A DNA stretch of 64,000 nucleotides from Numida meleagris (taxonomy: Eukaryota; Chordata; Aves; Galliformes; Numididae). The notes under the pieces are model-generated. The model was not told where the DNA came from and searched no databases. It saw nothing but the letters and a program-made list of their open reading frames with translations. The position numbers and the translations under genes are program-made. Where the stretch lies: positions 32,578,657 through 32,642,656 of the forward strand of contig NC_034412.1 of NCBI RefSeq assembly GCF_002078875.1, written 5' to 3'. This document shows, piece after piece, positions 38,467 to 50,010 of the stretch (position 1 is its first letter; every line of letters begins with the position of its first letter).

Positions 38467-41402
38467 TCTAAGTCATGGCAGAGAAAAAAAATTGCATCAA
38501 AATCTATCATAGGGTAGATAGCATCTTTGCACTTCTGGGAGGTTTCGAAGTTAAGAGTGATACATAAATATTTCACTGTACATGATATTTAGCATCTGCG
38601 TATTTTTAACGAAGAAGATCTCAGCTTGGAGAAGAAAGGAAGAAAGGGAAAGTAGAAGGGGTAAGTAAGCAGCGAGAGTGGTGGGTATTATATGTCTTTG
38701 TTTGCAGCTTATGATGGCATAACTTAGAGATGGCAACAGAAACTGCTGGAGCTTTTCGTTGCTGAGTTACTTTAGTATAGATAGTGGGCATGGTGAATGA
38801 GAACACTATTAGGGTCTTGTTACTCTTCTGACTGCTGCTGCTTCCACTGCAGTCTGTGTATTACCCAGATTGCACATTTTGTGGGCCCACCTTATGCTGC
38901 CGGTGATGAAGGACTTGAACAGAGTTGCTTGATTATAAGTCAACTTTGATACGTCCTCCTGAGAAGATGATCACCTTTGACTGAGGGGGCAGTAACATAC
39001 AAGTTGGTGTGTGGTATCTCTAACGGCTGTAGTGGTTTTCTAATTAAATGTGTATCAGGTTTGTTATATGGCCTGAGGTAAATTAGGTGGGGAGCAAGAG
39101 GCTTTTTGTTGGCAAGATGGTCATAGGCCCCCCGTCCATTCCTTCTCTGGAGACCAGTGAGATGAGCAGGGCTTTGGCTTCTGCAAGATTTAAGCTTCCA
39201 ACAACATTGTTTATAAAATGTATTTCCACAGCCGCCTAAATCTGGGGTAGATTTTTTTTATCCAGGATTATAACTTAGAATAAAAAACTGCTACCTAAAA
39301 GCTTGCCAAAGAGGCCACTCTTGGGACTTATTTTAATTCACCGTGATTTCAGTGTTTTCTCTATTCTTTATGGACTTAAAGTGTACTTTTATTAGAAAAA
39401 TGATTTAGTTTAACCTTTTGTATTTAATTTCCCACTTACCTTTACATTAGGACTTCTAGGTTTTTTGAGCAAGGCCTTGTTTTTTTACTTGGTGAATAAG
39501 CATATCTGCAATGTTAATAATCTTTCTGAAATCTGGAAACCTAGCTATGGTTTTTCTTGTCCTTTGAATTGAGGCTAACTACAAATTACAATTGTTTTTC
39601 TGGCCTTGTAGTATTTAGTAACGTATCCAAGTGGGAGTGTACAACTAAAGAATTCCAAGAATTCAAATTGAAGAATTGTTTTACTTCCTTTTCTGTGGGT
39701 TTTGGTTGTTTTGTTTCTCTCAAGCACTAAGTCAGCAGCAAGCAGCAGCATCGCTGTGGAATCCAGTCAAGTCATTTCTACTCGTTGACTTCTGCTTTTG
39801 GGGATCAAGACTTGCTAACTTGAAAGTCTGAGTTCAGTTGAATGAAGAAGACTGGTAAGTGGAAAAAAGGCTATGAATCTACATCCTCAACTGTCAAAAA
39901 GTGTTTAAACTTACTGTCACTTAGTGTTGAAGGTCATGGGGCTCTAAGAGTCTGCCTTGTGTTTCAGTATTCAACAAATCAAGCTTCCAAAAAGTCTCAT
40001 CACTCATCTCATTGACTGATTATCTAGTAGCACACAGTAGCCTGCAACAGAAACTATTCAGTTGTTAAGACAATCAAGCATAATTGGATATAAATTTTGG
40101 AAATATTAGAAAATGAAAACCTGAATTTTTATCTAGAACATAAATATTCCCTCTTATTTTTCCTCTTGAAGTAGAGTGAGAAGCACCATTTAGTATTTTA
40201 GTTAATATTTTCCCTCCATTCAAGGAATATAGTGCCATAGATGCACTTTGTTTTGTTTTGAGTTTTCCCTAAAGGCAAAAGACTTTGGTGTCAGTAAAGG
40301 TTCTCAAGTCCTTGAATTATCCCCCTGGTCTATCTTTAAATCTAATCTTAACCAAGCACTTAATAGTTATATGATAAAGTCAGTGATTACGGGCCAAATT
40401 CTTTTTTCAGTTATTTCACTGAAATCCACTGAAATCAATGTGAGATTGGACTTGTGTAACAGGGAAGAATTTGGGCTACTGTCTTCAAGAGATAAGAACA
40501 GGACCAATACTATAACAACCTTTTCCAACAAAACACATTGAAACAAACTTAGTGTCATGTGCTGTCCTTGATGTGTATATAGAACTTCAAGGGTTCTTAT
40601 TGGACACATATTTAGAAAAATACTTTTTTACTATTTGTTAGGTAGAGAAGGACCTTGGGTGGAAAGCATTGCAAATTAATTTTACAATTAAGCTTACAGA
40701 GCCCTATATTTATTTCATGGGTGAGCAGCATCTTCAAGGATACTGTGTGGCACCATACACATAGTAATAGGAGTCCTTTCTTAGAATCCCAAAAATCCTC
40801 CCAGGAAATAACTTGAATTATGACTGTAGATGATGATGAGTATAGACAAACAAGACTTTGCTGCTTAGTGTTTTGTGGAAATAACATGACTTCTACTCTT
40901 TTCTTTTTCCAGTTTGACTACATCACTTTTGTAAAAGAAATAGTAATACTTGGTGTTGTCATGGAGTTTCAATCTTTGAATTAAAATACTTGTAAGGGGT
41001 ATGTCTGATTATGTGAAAGTAGGAACCCATACACTTAACATAAACCATTAGATTAGTTTGACCACAAAAGTGAATAGAGAACAAGCTCTCTCAGCATCAG
41101 GGCCTTCTTTTAGCGGGAAACCAGAGAGAGACAAGAAAAATGTTTGCAATTTGCTTTTCTTTTTTTTTCGCTAAGCAACTCACCAGCCTCCTTGACAGAC
41201 CTCAAAATTCAAGCTTTATTGTTCTTCTTGTTTGAGTGTTTAGGCTTTCTGGATCTAATCATAAGTATAAATCCACCTAAGCACCTTAAGCACTGCTCTT
41301 TTTAATTCTTGAGTTCCTTTCATCCATTTCTACAAGCAGTGCTTCAGACTTCCCTTGATAACTACTTTTGTAGTTCTGCAGAGCTGTAGCCTTATTTTCT
41401 TG

Positions 41403-41636
41403 GTAGCAGGATTTTTCACTGAGAGGGTGGTGATTTTCACTGAGAGGATGGTGAGGGGCTGGAACAGGGTGCCCAGAGAGGTTGTGGGTGCTCTGTCCCT
41501 GGAGGTGTTCAAGGCCAGGTTGCACGGGCCCTGGGCAACCTGATCTAGTACTTGATCTAGTGGCTGGCAACTTTGCGTGTGGTAGGGATGCTGGAACCTG
41601 AGGATCCTTGAGATCCCTTCCAACCCAAGACATTCT
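41403..41636 (+). mobile_element. CR1 LINE 3' fragment with internal tandem duplication
   Basis: The plus strand reads through the CR1 ORF2 end, with frame motifs FTERVV, GWNRVPREVV and LEVFKARL between 41412 and 41543. It then enters a degenerate 3' UTR with the CCTTCCAACCCA block at 41614-41625. The terminal ATTCTATG units are decayed. The segment TTTTCACTGAGAGGGTGGTGA is repeated directly with one change (about 41411-41452), so FTERVV is followed by a second FTERMV. The fragment is about 230 bp, 5'-truncated and inactive. Confidence 0.9.
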
Positions 41637-42642
41637 TCAATTTTGCTGTGGCTTTGAACATGGGAGGGAGACCAGTATGAATTTGTCAATGTGAATCAGA
41701 GGTGGCAGACATTTTGAAGGATCCACCACCTCAAAGAGTGTATTTTCTTTTGTATGGATATTGTTCTCTGAGAAGTGTCTTCAAAAACTCATGATAGCCA
41801 GGCTCCTTTTGTTTGTTTGTGACTATTTATTTATTTTGTCATTCTCCAATGAATGTCTGGAAAATGTTGCGCTAATTCTTTAAAAGTGAAACAAGAGTAT
41901 TTTTCAAGAAAAGTAACGATTTTGAAAGCAACAGGATAGCAAATGTAGATAGATTTGTCTGGAAAACAAAGATTCCACATGTAATACAAGATTGTGTTTC
42001 CCACATTTATTTTTGTTTTTTATTGGAGAGAACACTGCACCACTGAATTCCAAATAATCATGAAAATAGAGCCCTAATTACATAGCCTGCTGATCAAGGC
42101 AGTCATCTGGGTTTTGGGACTCTTGTATACAAGTTCCCTTCCAATTAGCTCATTCCAGATGAGGTCCCAGTAGCTGGCCTGCAATCAGCTTGGCACACAT
42201 TCATTAAATAGTTTTCTGTGCAAAGAAGAAAACCTCAGGTAGTCATAGAGAAAGAAGATGATACTCTTGAATATCCTGCTAGTTAATGCTTACTTAACGT
42301 GTACAGTGTGCAAGTGTTTAATCTGAAGCTGAGATCAAAGCTGTCATTTTCTTTCTTCAGCTTTCTACTGTTGAGTCTAAATACAAAGATTTGACTGAAA
42401 TAATGCTGTAAATTAAAATTTTAATGTATCCTGTTATGTTGATGTTTCTTGATAATGGTCTCTGTAATATTTATCTAATTCAGTTTTATTTTAACTTTTT
42501 CAGCTTTTTATGAGTAACTTTGTTCTGCATTAAAGATTTGAGCAAAATCTTTGACTAAACATACATAAATCCCTGGCTTCTACTAACAACTTTTCTGGTA
42601 AGTGTGGGAATGGAATTTTGTTGTTGTTGCAATATGAATCTT
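41637..42642. other. unique sequence; possible conserved element at 42031-42200
   Basis: No gene and no named repeat. Around 42031-42200 the sequence has balanced complexity with CCTAATTACA, TGATCAAGGCAG and CCAATTAGCTC words that resemble conserved noncoding elements. A (TTG)n run sits at 42619-42630 beside the start of the mariner element. Confidence 0.45.
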
Positions 42643-43176
42643 CTTGGAGATCACTCCAGAAGTAAAGCTTCCTATTTATTTCCATGGAAACTACAATAAA
42701 AATGAAGAGCACAGTATCACTATTTGATAGAGAAAATTCTCAGCAACAAAACCCAGTCACCATGATCAGCGGTGGCTCCAGAGATGAACAAGAGCCTGCA
42801 CGCCATGCTCATAAAAATCTGCACCAGTGGAGATGACCCATTGTCACCACTGCTGAAATGTACCACCCATCAGCTCTCTGTGCTCACATCCACTGTTTGG
42901 TCTCCATAAACATTTATCAAGTGTTGATGAATGTCAATAGGCACAACTTTCTCTGCATGAAGGAATTCAATTCCACGCTTTGATTCCTACGCACTTCCAT
43001 GTCAGACGCCATTTTGTCAGACTGCTCCTCTGCTGCCATTTGTCCCACAGCAACAAAATGTAATGGAATATTGGCAAGAAGGTTCAACTTCTACTGCCAT
43101 GTTTCAAACGTTTGCTTCTGATGTAATGGGCCGACATAATAAAATAGGAAGCATTACTTTTGGAGCAGCCCTTGTA
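42643..43176 (-). mobile_element. mariner-family DNA transposon, internally deleted (Mariner1_GG/Galluhop-like)
   Basis: The two ends are imperfect inverted repeats. The right end (43141-43176, with GCATTACTTT and TGGAGCAGCCCTTGTA) matches the complement of the left end (42643-42683, with CACTCCAGAAGTAAAGC and TTCCTATTTATT). I recognise the interior as the chicken mariner family, including the segment with CCATTTTGTCAGACTGC near 43010-43025. Read on the minus strand from about 43040, it corresponds to the N-terminal helix-turn-helix part of a mariner transposase. Several stops and frameshifts are present and the catalytic DD(D/E) part is missing, so at ~534 bp this is a nonautonomous, decayed copy. 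The flanking TA target duplication is no longer clear on the left. Confidence 0.85.
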
Positions 43177-44599
43177 CTGGAAAAGTGCACTCCAAGACAT
43201 ACTAGTTGCATGAATGAGAAGTGTGGTCAGATTCAAAAAGTGTGAAAACAAGTATCACAAGGAAGCTTGCAATCCTTTGGCTTGACATTAGGAAAGCTTG
43301 AAATTCAGAGAAGGAAAAAGGCTTTCAGATATGTCACAAGAGCTAGCTTGAAGGCTGTGTCCTACTATAGAAGATTTCAGAGAGAAGGGCAAAAAATCTG
43401 CTCATTTTTAAGAAGCCTTCTAACAGACTGTACACATTTCCCTTTTATCTGGAATAGCACATTTATTGGCCACGTCAGAGAAGTGCCTATGTATTTTCCT
43501 GCTGTGATTTAATTTTTGCTTTTTTTTCTTTTTCATCTTGCTGCATAGAGTACATAGACCAGTTTTTCATGAACAAAGTCAGATGAAAACTGTGACTTTC
43601 CTTTTCCTTTCTGCCTCAAGTGTACTTAAGCCAACAATTAAATTTATGACTGGACACATTTTTAAATACAAGTCTAGGTAAAACTTAAAACAAAAAGAGA
43701 CATTTTTCAACCCACAAAGACTTTGGGAGACTCGGGGAAATGTCTGAAGATAATTTTATATAAATAGTATGAATATCTATATCTTGAATATATACACATA
43801 AACATTTATATAAGTAAAAACTGTATGTATCCATACACAGACACTGTTTTTTTGTGATGATCGCATCTGGAAGGAAGAATACAAATTAAATTTGCCTGTC
43901 TCGCTAAAGTTCTGCCTTTCTGTTTTTCTGCGTTCTTCTAGACCACTGTTTCTGTCAGTCCATTAGTCTTTGTTTCGTGGTGGTAATTATCTGCCCAAAC
44001 TCTTCAAGAATGAGTATGCATCAAACACAGTGGTGCTCATGCTGTGGGTGAATTAATTAAAGCACCAAGAAATTCATGCTCAGCAACGAGAACAATTGGC
44101 TTGATGCACTCTAATGTAGATTTACTCGCAGAGACCTAAGGACATGAGAAGTAACTGCTGTGAGCATCTACCACATATTGGAGTGTACTGCGATTTCTGT
44201 GTCTCTGTTCTGAACTTAGGCTACTAGTCATACAGCAAGTGGCTCTTTCACCCACATCTGTTCATCCTGTCTCATTAATGGTGAAGACAGCTGTCACCAT
44301 TATGCTTCAGTGGGATAAAGTATAGTGAGAAACAAAAGTCTGGAGAAGACATTATGTGTAGGAAAGAAGGGCAGGAAGGTGTCCAGAAGCCTGGAATGGA
44401 AGTAATTCAAATGAAACTCATATGTGACAGCAGGATCTGGAGGAGCTTTACTGCCAAACCATATGGGATGGAAATTAGGTAATGAGAGGACACTACTGCA
44501 CCATTCCATCATCTATGATGATTTCCTGGAAACTGCAAACCATGATATAGGTATGAAGAAATACAGAGCTGTAGAATAGGAGAGGGAGGACTGGATTGG

Positions 44600-44790
44600 C
44601 AGCCTTTGTAATAATTCAGCCCAATAACCAATAGTCACTCGTAATGCAATTAGATTTTAACAGCCTAATTCAGTTACAGGTGAAATTTCAGAGGTTTCAC
44701 TGTGGATAAACACGATGCGTACGTGCCACAGTTTATCCATTATTTAGCCAGTTATTTTCAGAAATGAGTTTTGCATTAAGTTACTGGGAG
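44600..44790. promoter_or_regulatory. candidate conserved noncoding element with inverted forkhead/GATA-like sites
   Basis: TGGATAAAC at 44703-44711 is exactly inverted as GTTTATCCA at 44731-44739. Between them lies a CpG-containing GCGTACGTG core. Upstream are CCAATAACCAAT and GCAATTAGAT words. ATAAAC and GATAA are cores for forkhead and GATA factors respectively. The assignment is from motif texture only. Confidence 0.25.
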
Positions 44791-45432
44791 CAGACTTCTG
44801 AACATGCACAGTCTGAAGTACTCAATAGCAAAGGTTTAATTGTGTCCTTATGAATGTCAGTGAGTTGTTGCAAAATTACTTCAAAGAGCAGGATAGCATT
44901 TAGGTCCTCTACTACATATTGGGGAGTAGAACAGATTGAAAACAAGCTGATCAAATAAGTCTCTATTTATACAGAATTGCTTTCACATGCATTGCTTTTG
45001 TTGATAACAGTTTTAGAGTTCGGTTAAAACAGTGCAGCTTTCTATATGGACAATTTCATTAATTTGGTTCAAGATTCCATTGATTTTAGCTTTATATAAG
45101 AAAGAAATAACTTCCAATTTATATATATTGGGTTTAAATAGGATTATGATAAATTGTCTGTAGGCACTGGTGAGCCCACAAACTTTGGCAACTTAGTAAT
45201 AATTCCCTCTTTCAAGCTCTGTATTAAGTCAGTTGTTTCTCACCCCACTCATCTTCCAGCACGACTTCCCACAGTGACTTAGAATTAATTTCATTTTTTT
45301 TCTGCTCCTAACTTCCTAAAGCCATAGACAAATATTGTCTAAAAGTCAGAAGCACTGTAAATATAATTTAGAACTAGTTAAATGCATCAGTTGCATTTAG
45401 TTTTCTAATATAGCTCAGGGATGTTTCTGTTG

Positions 45433-45472
45433 TTTTTTTTTTTTTTAATACTGAGGATTTGTTTTTTTTTTT
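45433..45472. repeat. two close poly-T runs
   Basis: T14 at 45433-45446 and a second run of 11 T at 45462-45472. Low complexity. Confidence 0.85.
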
Positions 45473-47066
45473 ATTAGGTATTTTGTCTTAGCGGAAATTT
45501 TAAAGCTTTTTGCTTGCTTTTATAACTGTGTATCAAGTCTTCTGATTTAGCATAGTGAAGCGTACTATGGTGGAGCTGGCTACCTTTCAGCTACTGTCAT
45601 GCTCCTCTTGTTCTAAAATTGGCCATTGACCAGTGTGATTTGCTTCATGATTTAGAGAAAATTAAAGCTCATTGCCCTAATGCTGCTTACTGGCAAATAA
45701 GGATTGCTGGAACTTAAGGACATCACAAATTCATCCATTTTTTCCTGATTATGTTCTCTGCAGTAGAGGTTCAGAGAAAAAGGGACGTGGCGTCACACCA
45801 GTATTCCTGCTCATTAATGTAAATCCTGTTCCTAGGGAAACTGTGCTGTTGGGCACATCTGTTGATTAGCTTCAGAGCAGCTAAAATGGTGCTGTGTCTC
45901 TGGTACGTAGTGGATAGTTGCATGGCAGCACTACTAGCTGTATTCAGAATATTTCTGATCTGAAATATGTTGCTTTTTAAATATGTGAATGATGAGATAT
46001 TGGAAAAAGACAATTGTTTCATTTCAAGTGGAGAATAACTTACCACAATAGAAACAACAGGAATAATACTTTACAAGATTTTGATTTTGCCGTTCTGTCA
46101 CTGTACTCCTGAGGAGAAACAAAACTGTCAATTATCTCTAAACTAGCGGTTTAGAGGAAAAAGTACAAGTGAGTGAAGGTGGTGGGAGAAAAGTGGTGAG
46201 TCTTGTTGTAATGACAAGACAAAACCATACGCAGATGCAAAAAACCTGTGTCCCGTCAGTATTGATTCATGTCTGTCTGCTTTTTCTGGTGGTTAGATAT
46301 CCAGTTTCTGGAGAATGTAAGACTAATTTCTAAAATATGATGGCAATGAAATTGCATCAGATTTGAAAAAAGCCAATTGTTCAAGGAAGCTGTCTGCAAC
46401 CTTTTACATTGTGCAATGGCAGAGAGAAATTATGTGAAGTTTCTATCACTAAATGCTGGACTTCAGGAAGAGGCATTGTCAGACTAAGGGCCTGAATGAA
46501 ATCTGTAAATACACCCTGAACTAAATTGTTACAGTAATACTTAAGCAGTGGAGTTTCATTTTAGAAGGCAGTTTCACTGTCAAATGCAGTATAAAAGAAT
46601 TTGCAGGTATTATGATGTCTGGAAGCATTTGAAAGAATTTTTTTCTTTTGCACAACTGATATATCTGTAGCCTGTGACAGTAAAGCAGACAAAATAAGCA
46701 GAAGTTGATATAACAGGATTTCTATTCAAGATGAAAAACAGTAACTCCAGAATCTTCTAGAAATAACGATCCTTTTGGAAATTCAAGATACATTTTTCAG
46801 ACTTATGAATTCAACATAGTTGAAGTTTACATTTCTAAAGGCATGTCTGAATTCAGGCTTGCTGTATCAGAACAAGGGTCTGCATACAAATCATGTCTTA
46901 TGTTAATCATACAACATGTTAGATTAGGTACTCCCTTCTTTCTTCAGAAATTCTATGAATCAAATCCAGTTCTTGAACTTCGGAAGGATCTTGGTTTCCT
47001 TTTCATATGGAAATCAAGGGATTTATTTGTGATTTTTTTTGTCCCCAGGTTACTTAAAAGTCATCT

Positions 47067-47071
47067 ACAAC
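47067..47071. other. left target-site duplication of the 261-bp LTR
   Basis: ACAAC immediately left of the LTR is repeated exactly at 47333-47337 on the right. A 5-bp duplication of this kind is generated by retroviral integrase at insertion. Confidence 0.75.
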
Positions 47072-47170
47072 TGTTGTCAACGACAACGTACTAAGGCTTC
47101 CCTTCTGTCCGCACCTCCGCGTGCAGGGGCATACGGGACACATACACGGTATGTAGCGCCGAAATGCCAA

Positions 47171-47176
47171 TTTAAT
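47171..47176 (-). terminator. LTR polyadenylation signal ATTAAA
   Basis: ATTAAA on the minus strand, about 20 bp downstream of the TATA box in the same LTR. This is the common variant of AATAAA. Confidence 0.55.
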
Positions 47177-47193
47177 GCTGCGCAACAAGGCTA

Positions 47194-47199
47194 CTTATA
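47194..47199 (-). promoter_or_regulatory. LTR TATA box
   Basis: TATAAG on the minus strand inside the 261-bp LTR, with GTATAAGTAG context. The poly(A) signal lies about 20 bp downstream, consistent with a very short R region. Confidence 0.6.
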
Positions 47200-47227
47200 C
47201 CCGTACACGCGACCGCCCCATATACCC

Positions 47228-47317
47228 GTGACCCCCCCTGCTCCTCCCAGGTGCTCGCAGGCACCACCCGCCGTGACTCCCCGATTCCTCCCTTGGTGCT
47301 CGCAGGCACCACCCATC
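47228..47317. repeat. 45-bp tandem duplication inside LTR U3
   Basis: Two units of 45 bp (47228-47272 and 47273-47317) share GTGAC at their left and the identical 20-mer GGTGCTCGCAGGCACCACCC at 47250-47269 and 47295-47314. Each 20-mer contains GGTGC/GCACC inverted arms and a CCACCC box of the KLF/Sp type. Duplicated U3 segments of this size are commonly enhancers in retroviral LTRs. Confidence 0.85.
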
Positions 47318-47884
47318 CCATTTAATCCCACAACAACCAATGCGTTTCCATTAACTTTACTTTCTTTGAAGACTACAGGAAGTATTTTTATAAGATAATT
47401 GAAGCATTACTATAATAAAACATATGCTTGAACACTGTGTAGACTGTATTACCAAGGACAATAGTAATGTGACCCTGCCCAAAGATCAGATCATGACAGC
47501 CATATCTGAAATGTGAATGACACTGGTCACATAGAAAATTATACTTATCGTAATACATTTTGAAGTCCCACATCCACACAAGATATTGCTAAGATATTGC
47601 TGCTGCTGTCCTTGGTGGGCCCGAGCACTTGTTGCTTCTTAAAGATACAGTTGAAGTCAACATCAGTCAAACAAAACCGCTAATTATAGTGTTTTATCAC
47701 TTTTGAGAGTTAAATCTAAAAGAAGGTACTATGTTATGCATTGCTAGATACCTCCATTTGCTTCTTCACCTAACAAAGTGAGCTATTATTTCAGTCTCTA
47801 ATGCCCACCTATTACAACAAAGATCCAAGAAGATTCAGGAAGATTCAGGGCTGGGCATTAAGTGAGTGCCACTGTGGAACTAAT

Positions 47885-47917
47885 AAAAAAGAAAAAAGAA
47901 AAGAAAAAGGAAAAAAA
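47885..47917. repeat. 33-nt purine-only tract
   Basis: A/G only, with GAAAA/GAAAAA units. Low-complexity sequence. Confidence 0.9.
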
Positions 47918-49189
47918 CAACAAACAGCCAGGCCGCTGCTCCCCTAGCTGCTGCCAAGACCCCAGAAAGCCTTGACAATATTTCTCAGAGAATGCAGATG
48001 GATGACTGGACGAGAGGGCTTGTATTTTTTTTTTTTTTTATGCTTTGTAACTTATTTGTACCTTCATGAGAGAAATATTTTGTCCAGCATGTTTTTCAAT
48101 CTCTGTTCTGGCATCATAATCTTGATCACTTAGCAATTGTAAAAGAAGTGAGCACCGGGGTCTGTATGAGACCATGTGAAAGACATGTTAGCTTCACATA
48201 GAGAACAGCTGGGGCTGCTATGTTGGTGAAGGTTTAGAAGTGGAGAAGTGAAGATTAATTTAGATGCTATTTTAAAAAGGAAAAGACCGTAAGAGTGGAC
48301 TTTACACCCTAAGGGTTATATGCTTTATGCATCATTCATGGATTATAATTGAATACATGATTGTAGAAAAGGCAGGGGAGAGGCAGAACTGTAATTCCTG
48401 AAGGCTGTTACTTTACAAGGTAACAAGGAAGCTTAGTGTTCCTGCTGATAATGAATAGTTAACCAAAATAGTTTGGTACTACATCTTCATGATGATGTAT
48501 CAAATACATTATTATTTTCCATAACTTGAAGTAGTAAACTTTATTATGATTATAAATGATAGACATTAATGGATCATTAATCCATATAATACTGCAATCT
48601 CAATTAATTTAAAATTCTTCTTAAGAAACTTTCTGACACCTTCTACAAGAAAATGACTTATTTTATTTATCCCTAATCATTCCACAGTTCTTTGGTTCCA
48701 ATAATTACTACTCCAATTCTCAACTGTTTGTTCAGATCACCTTTAGCCACAATTCTCACAAATTAAAATACAGAAACAGCATGTCATACTTCATAGAAAT
48801 TTGTAAATTTGTTAACCAAAGTATATCCTAAAAGATAATAGCTAAGAAGGCTCCACATATGAACCTATTCTATACAGTAAGGTTATATTTATTGCTACAC
48901 TATGTATAATTATTCAGGTAGGTGTTTACCATTTTAACTAATCAATTAATTCATGTCTGAGGATAGGCTGAGATCTGCAGTTATCAATTATCCTCTGTTT
49001 CTGAATTTTGGCAACTTGATTTCTTTAAGCAGGACCTCATCAAACATGGATCATTAAAGTTCTGAAATCATATACTGACACAAAGGTCATGGACTAAAAT
49101 GATCACGTTAGGTTGTGTTGTTTGAGCAGCTACTTTTTAAGGCTGTAGTCCCTATTTAGGGGAAAATAAAAAACCTAAACTCTAAGCGG

Positions 49190-49219
49190 CCATTGTTTAC
49201 CTTGGTGTACTATGCAAAT
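49190..49219 (+). promoter_or_regulatory. candidate SOX and POU octamer motif pair
   Basis: CCATTGTTT at 49190-49198 fits a SOX site and ATGCAAAT at 49212-49219 is an exact octamer for POU factors, on the same strand and 13 bp apart. This is wider than the 0-3 bp gap of the classical SOX2-OCT4 composite. The surrounding 48900-49330 sequence is free of repeats and has conserved-element texture. Confidence 0.25.
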
Positions 49220-49980
49220 TTTCGTTAAAGGTTGTGGCTTGTGATTGGCATCAACTGGCCAGGTTCCACAGAAGTCAATAAGAAACTGAGTTCAATTTAT
49301 ATCTCATGCAAGAAAACTTTTCACAATTTAATGAGTGAATAAGCAAAGGCATTAATTTCAAAAGTCAAGATCCTAAAACGTCACGTTAACTTCTAAACTG
49401 GATTAGCATAATGGACCTACAGTGGCAATAATAAGACTCAAAACTATCCACACAAATCTGGATAAAGTCTACTTGTTTCGTTCTTCAAATTCAAGTCTTT
49501 CCTCATGGTTGATTACAGTCTGAAAAAAGCATGCCTGTGTGTTTTTTATACTATATCTGGATAAATAATACTATGGAGGATGTTAGGAAATTTTTGCAGT
49601 CATGGCTGGGAAGTTGTATTTAATAAGTATAAAACATATAATCAATTTTATGATTTCCGTAACTGAAGCTGTCAAAAAATGGCTTTCCTTCTTATAAGCT
49701 AGAGGGTCAAATACTTGTAAAGCTTCTGGATTCAGCAGATTTGTATGATAGTGATGAATAAGCGTAATCTGAGCAAGTATATTCTAATTATCTGATTTTG
49801 AATTATGATCTGGTGTTCTGAAAGCGACTGTGTGAGAAATTATTTGAATTTGCTTAGTTGAATTATTTTTTAATAAATACTACAGAGATTTCATTTTACT
49901 TGATTTTAATTGTATTTTTCATCAGGCTTCCATTGACTTATGAAACATTCATTTTGGCTTTTCTTCTTTTGCAGTTTTTT

Positions 49981-50010
49981 TAAATAAAATAAATAAAAAA
50001 TAAAATAAAA
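49981..50010. repeat. (TAAA/TAAAA)n A-rich simple repeat
   Basis: Thirty nucleotides of T-separated A-runs. Simple repeat. Confidence 0.9.

Larger units (their letters stand above)
30812..41402. other. long unique AT-rich stretch, nearly free of interspersed repeats
   Basis: About 10.6 kb with only simple repeats: a T-run near 31490-31500, a CA/GT tract at 32375-32404, (AAT)5 at 33085-33099, and A-runs at 33643-33656 and 38451-38466. No frame exceeds about 97 codons and none is recognisable. The part around 35690-36620 has the look of conserved noncoding DNA and is listed separately. Confidence 0.55.
43177..47071. other. AT-rich unique sequence, no gene seen
   Basis: No supported gene. T-runs lie at 45433-45446 and 45462-45472. 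A candidate regulatory inverted repeat lies at 44703-44739. A plus frame of 83 codons near 46843-47094 runs up to the LTR and has no recognisable domain. Confidence 0.55.
47072..47332 (-). mobile_element. solo LTR of an endogenous retrovirus (261 bp)
   Basis: The element begins TGTTGTCA and ends AATCCCACA on the plus strand. Read on the minus strand it starts TGTGGG and finishes with CAACA, so it has the TG...CA termini of a retroviral LTR. It is flanked by the exact duplication ACAAC. On the minus strand a TATAAG box lies at 47199-47194 and an ATTAAA polyadenylation signal at 47176-47171, the compact promoter/poly(A) layout seen in short avian LTRs. The U3 part is GC-rich and holds a 45-bp tandem duplication. 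No gag, pol or env remains, so this is the product of LTR-LTR recombination. I cannot name the family. The 5-bp duplication differs from the 6 bp usual for avian leukosis-type elements. Confidence 0.82.

Noticed and set aside
47067..47341. Alternative LTR boundary ending at 47335 (...CAACA) with a 6-bp duplication
   Set aside because: That choice gives no matching flanks (TACAAC versus ACCAAT). Ending at 47332 gives an exact 5-bp ACAAC repeat and still ends in CA.
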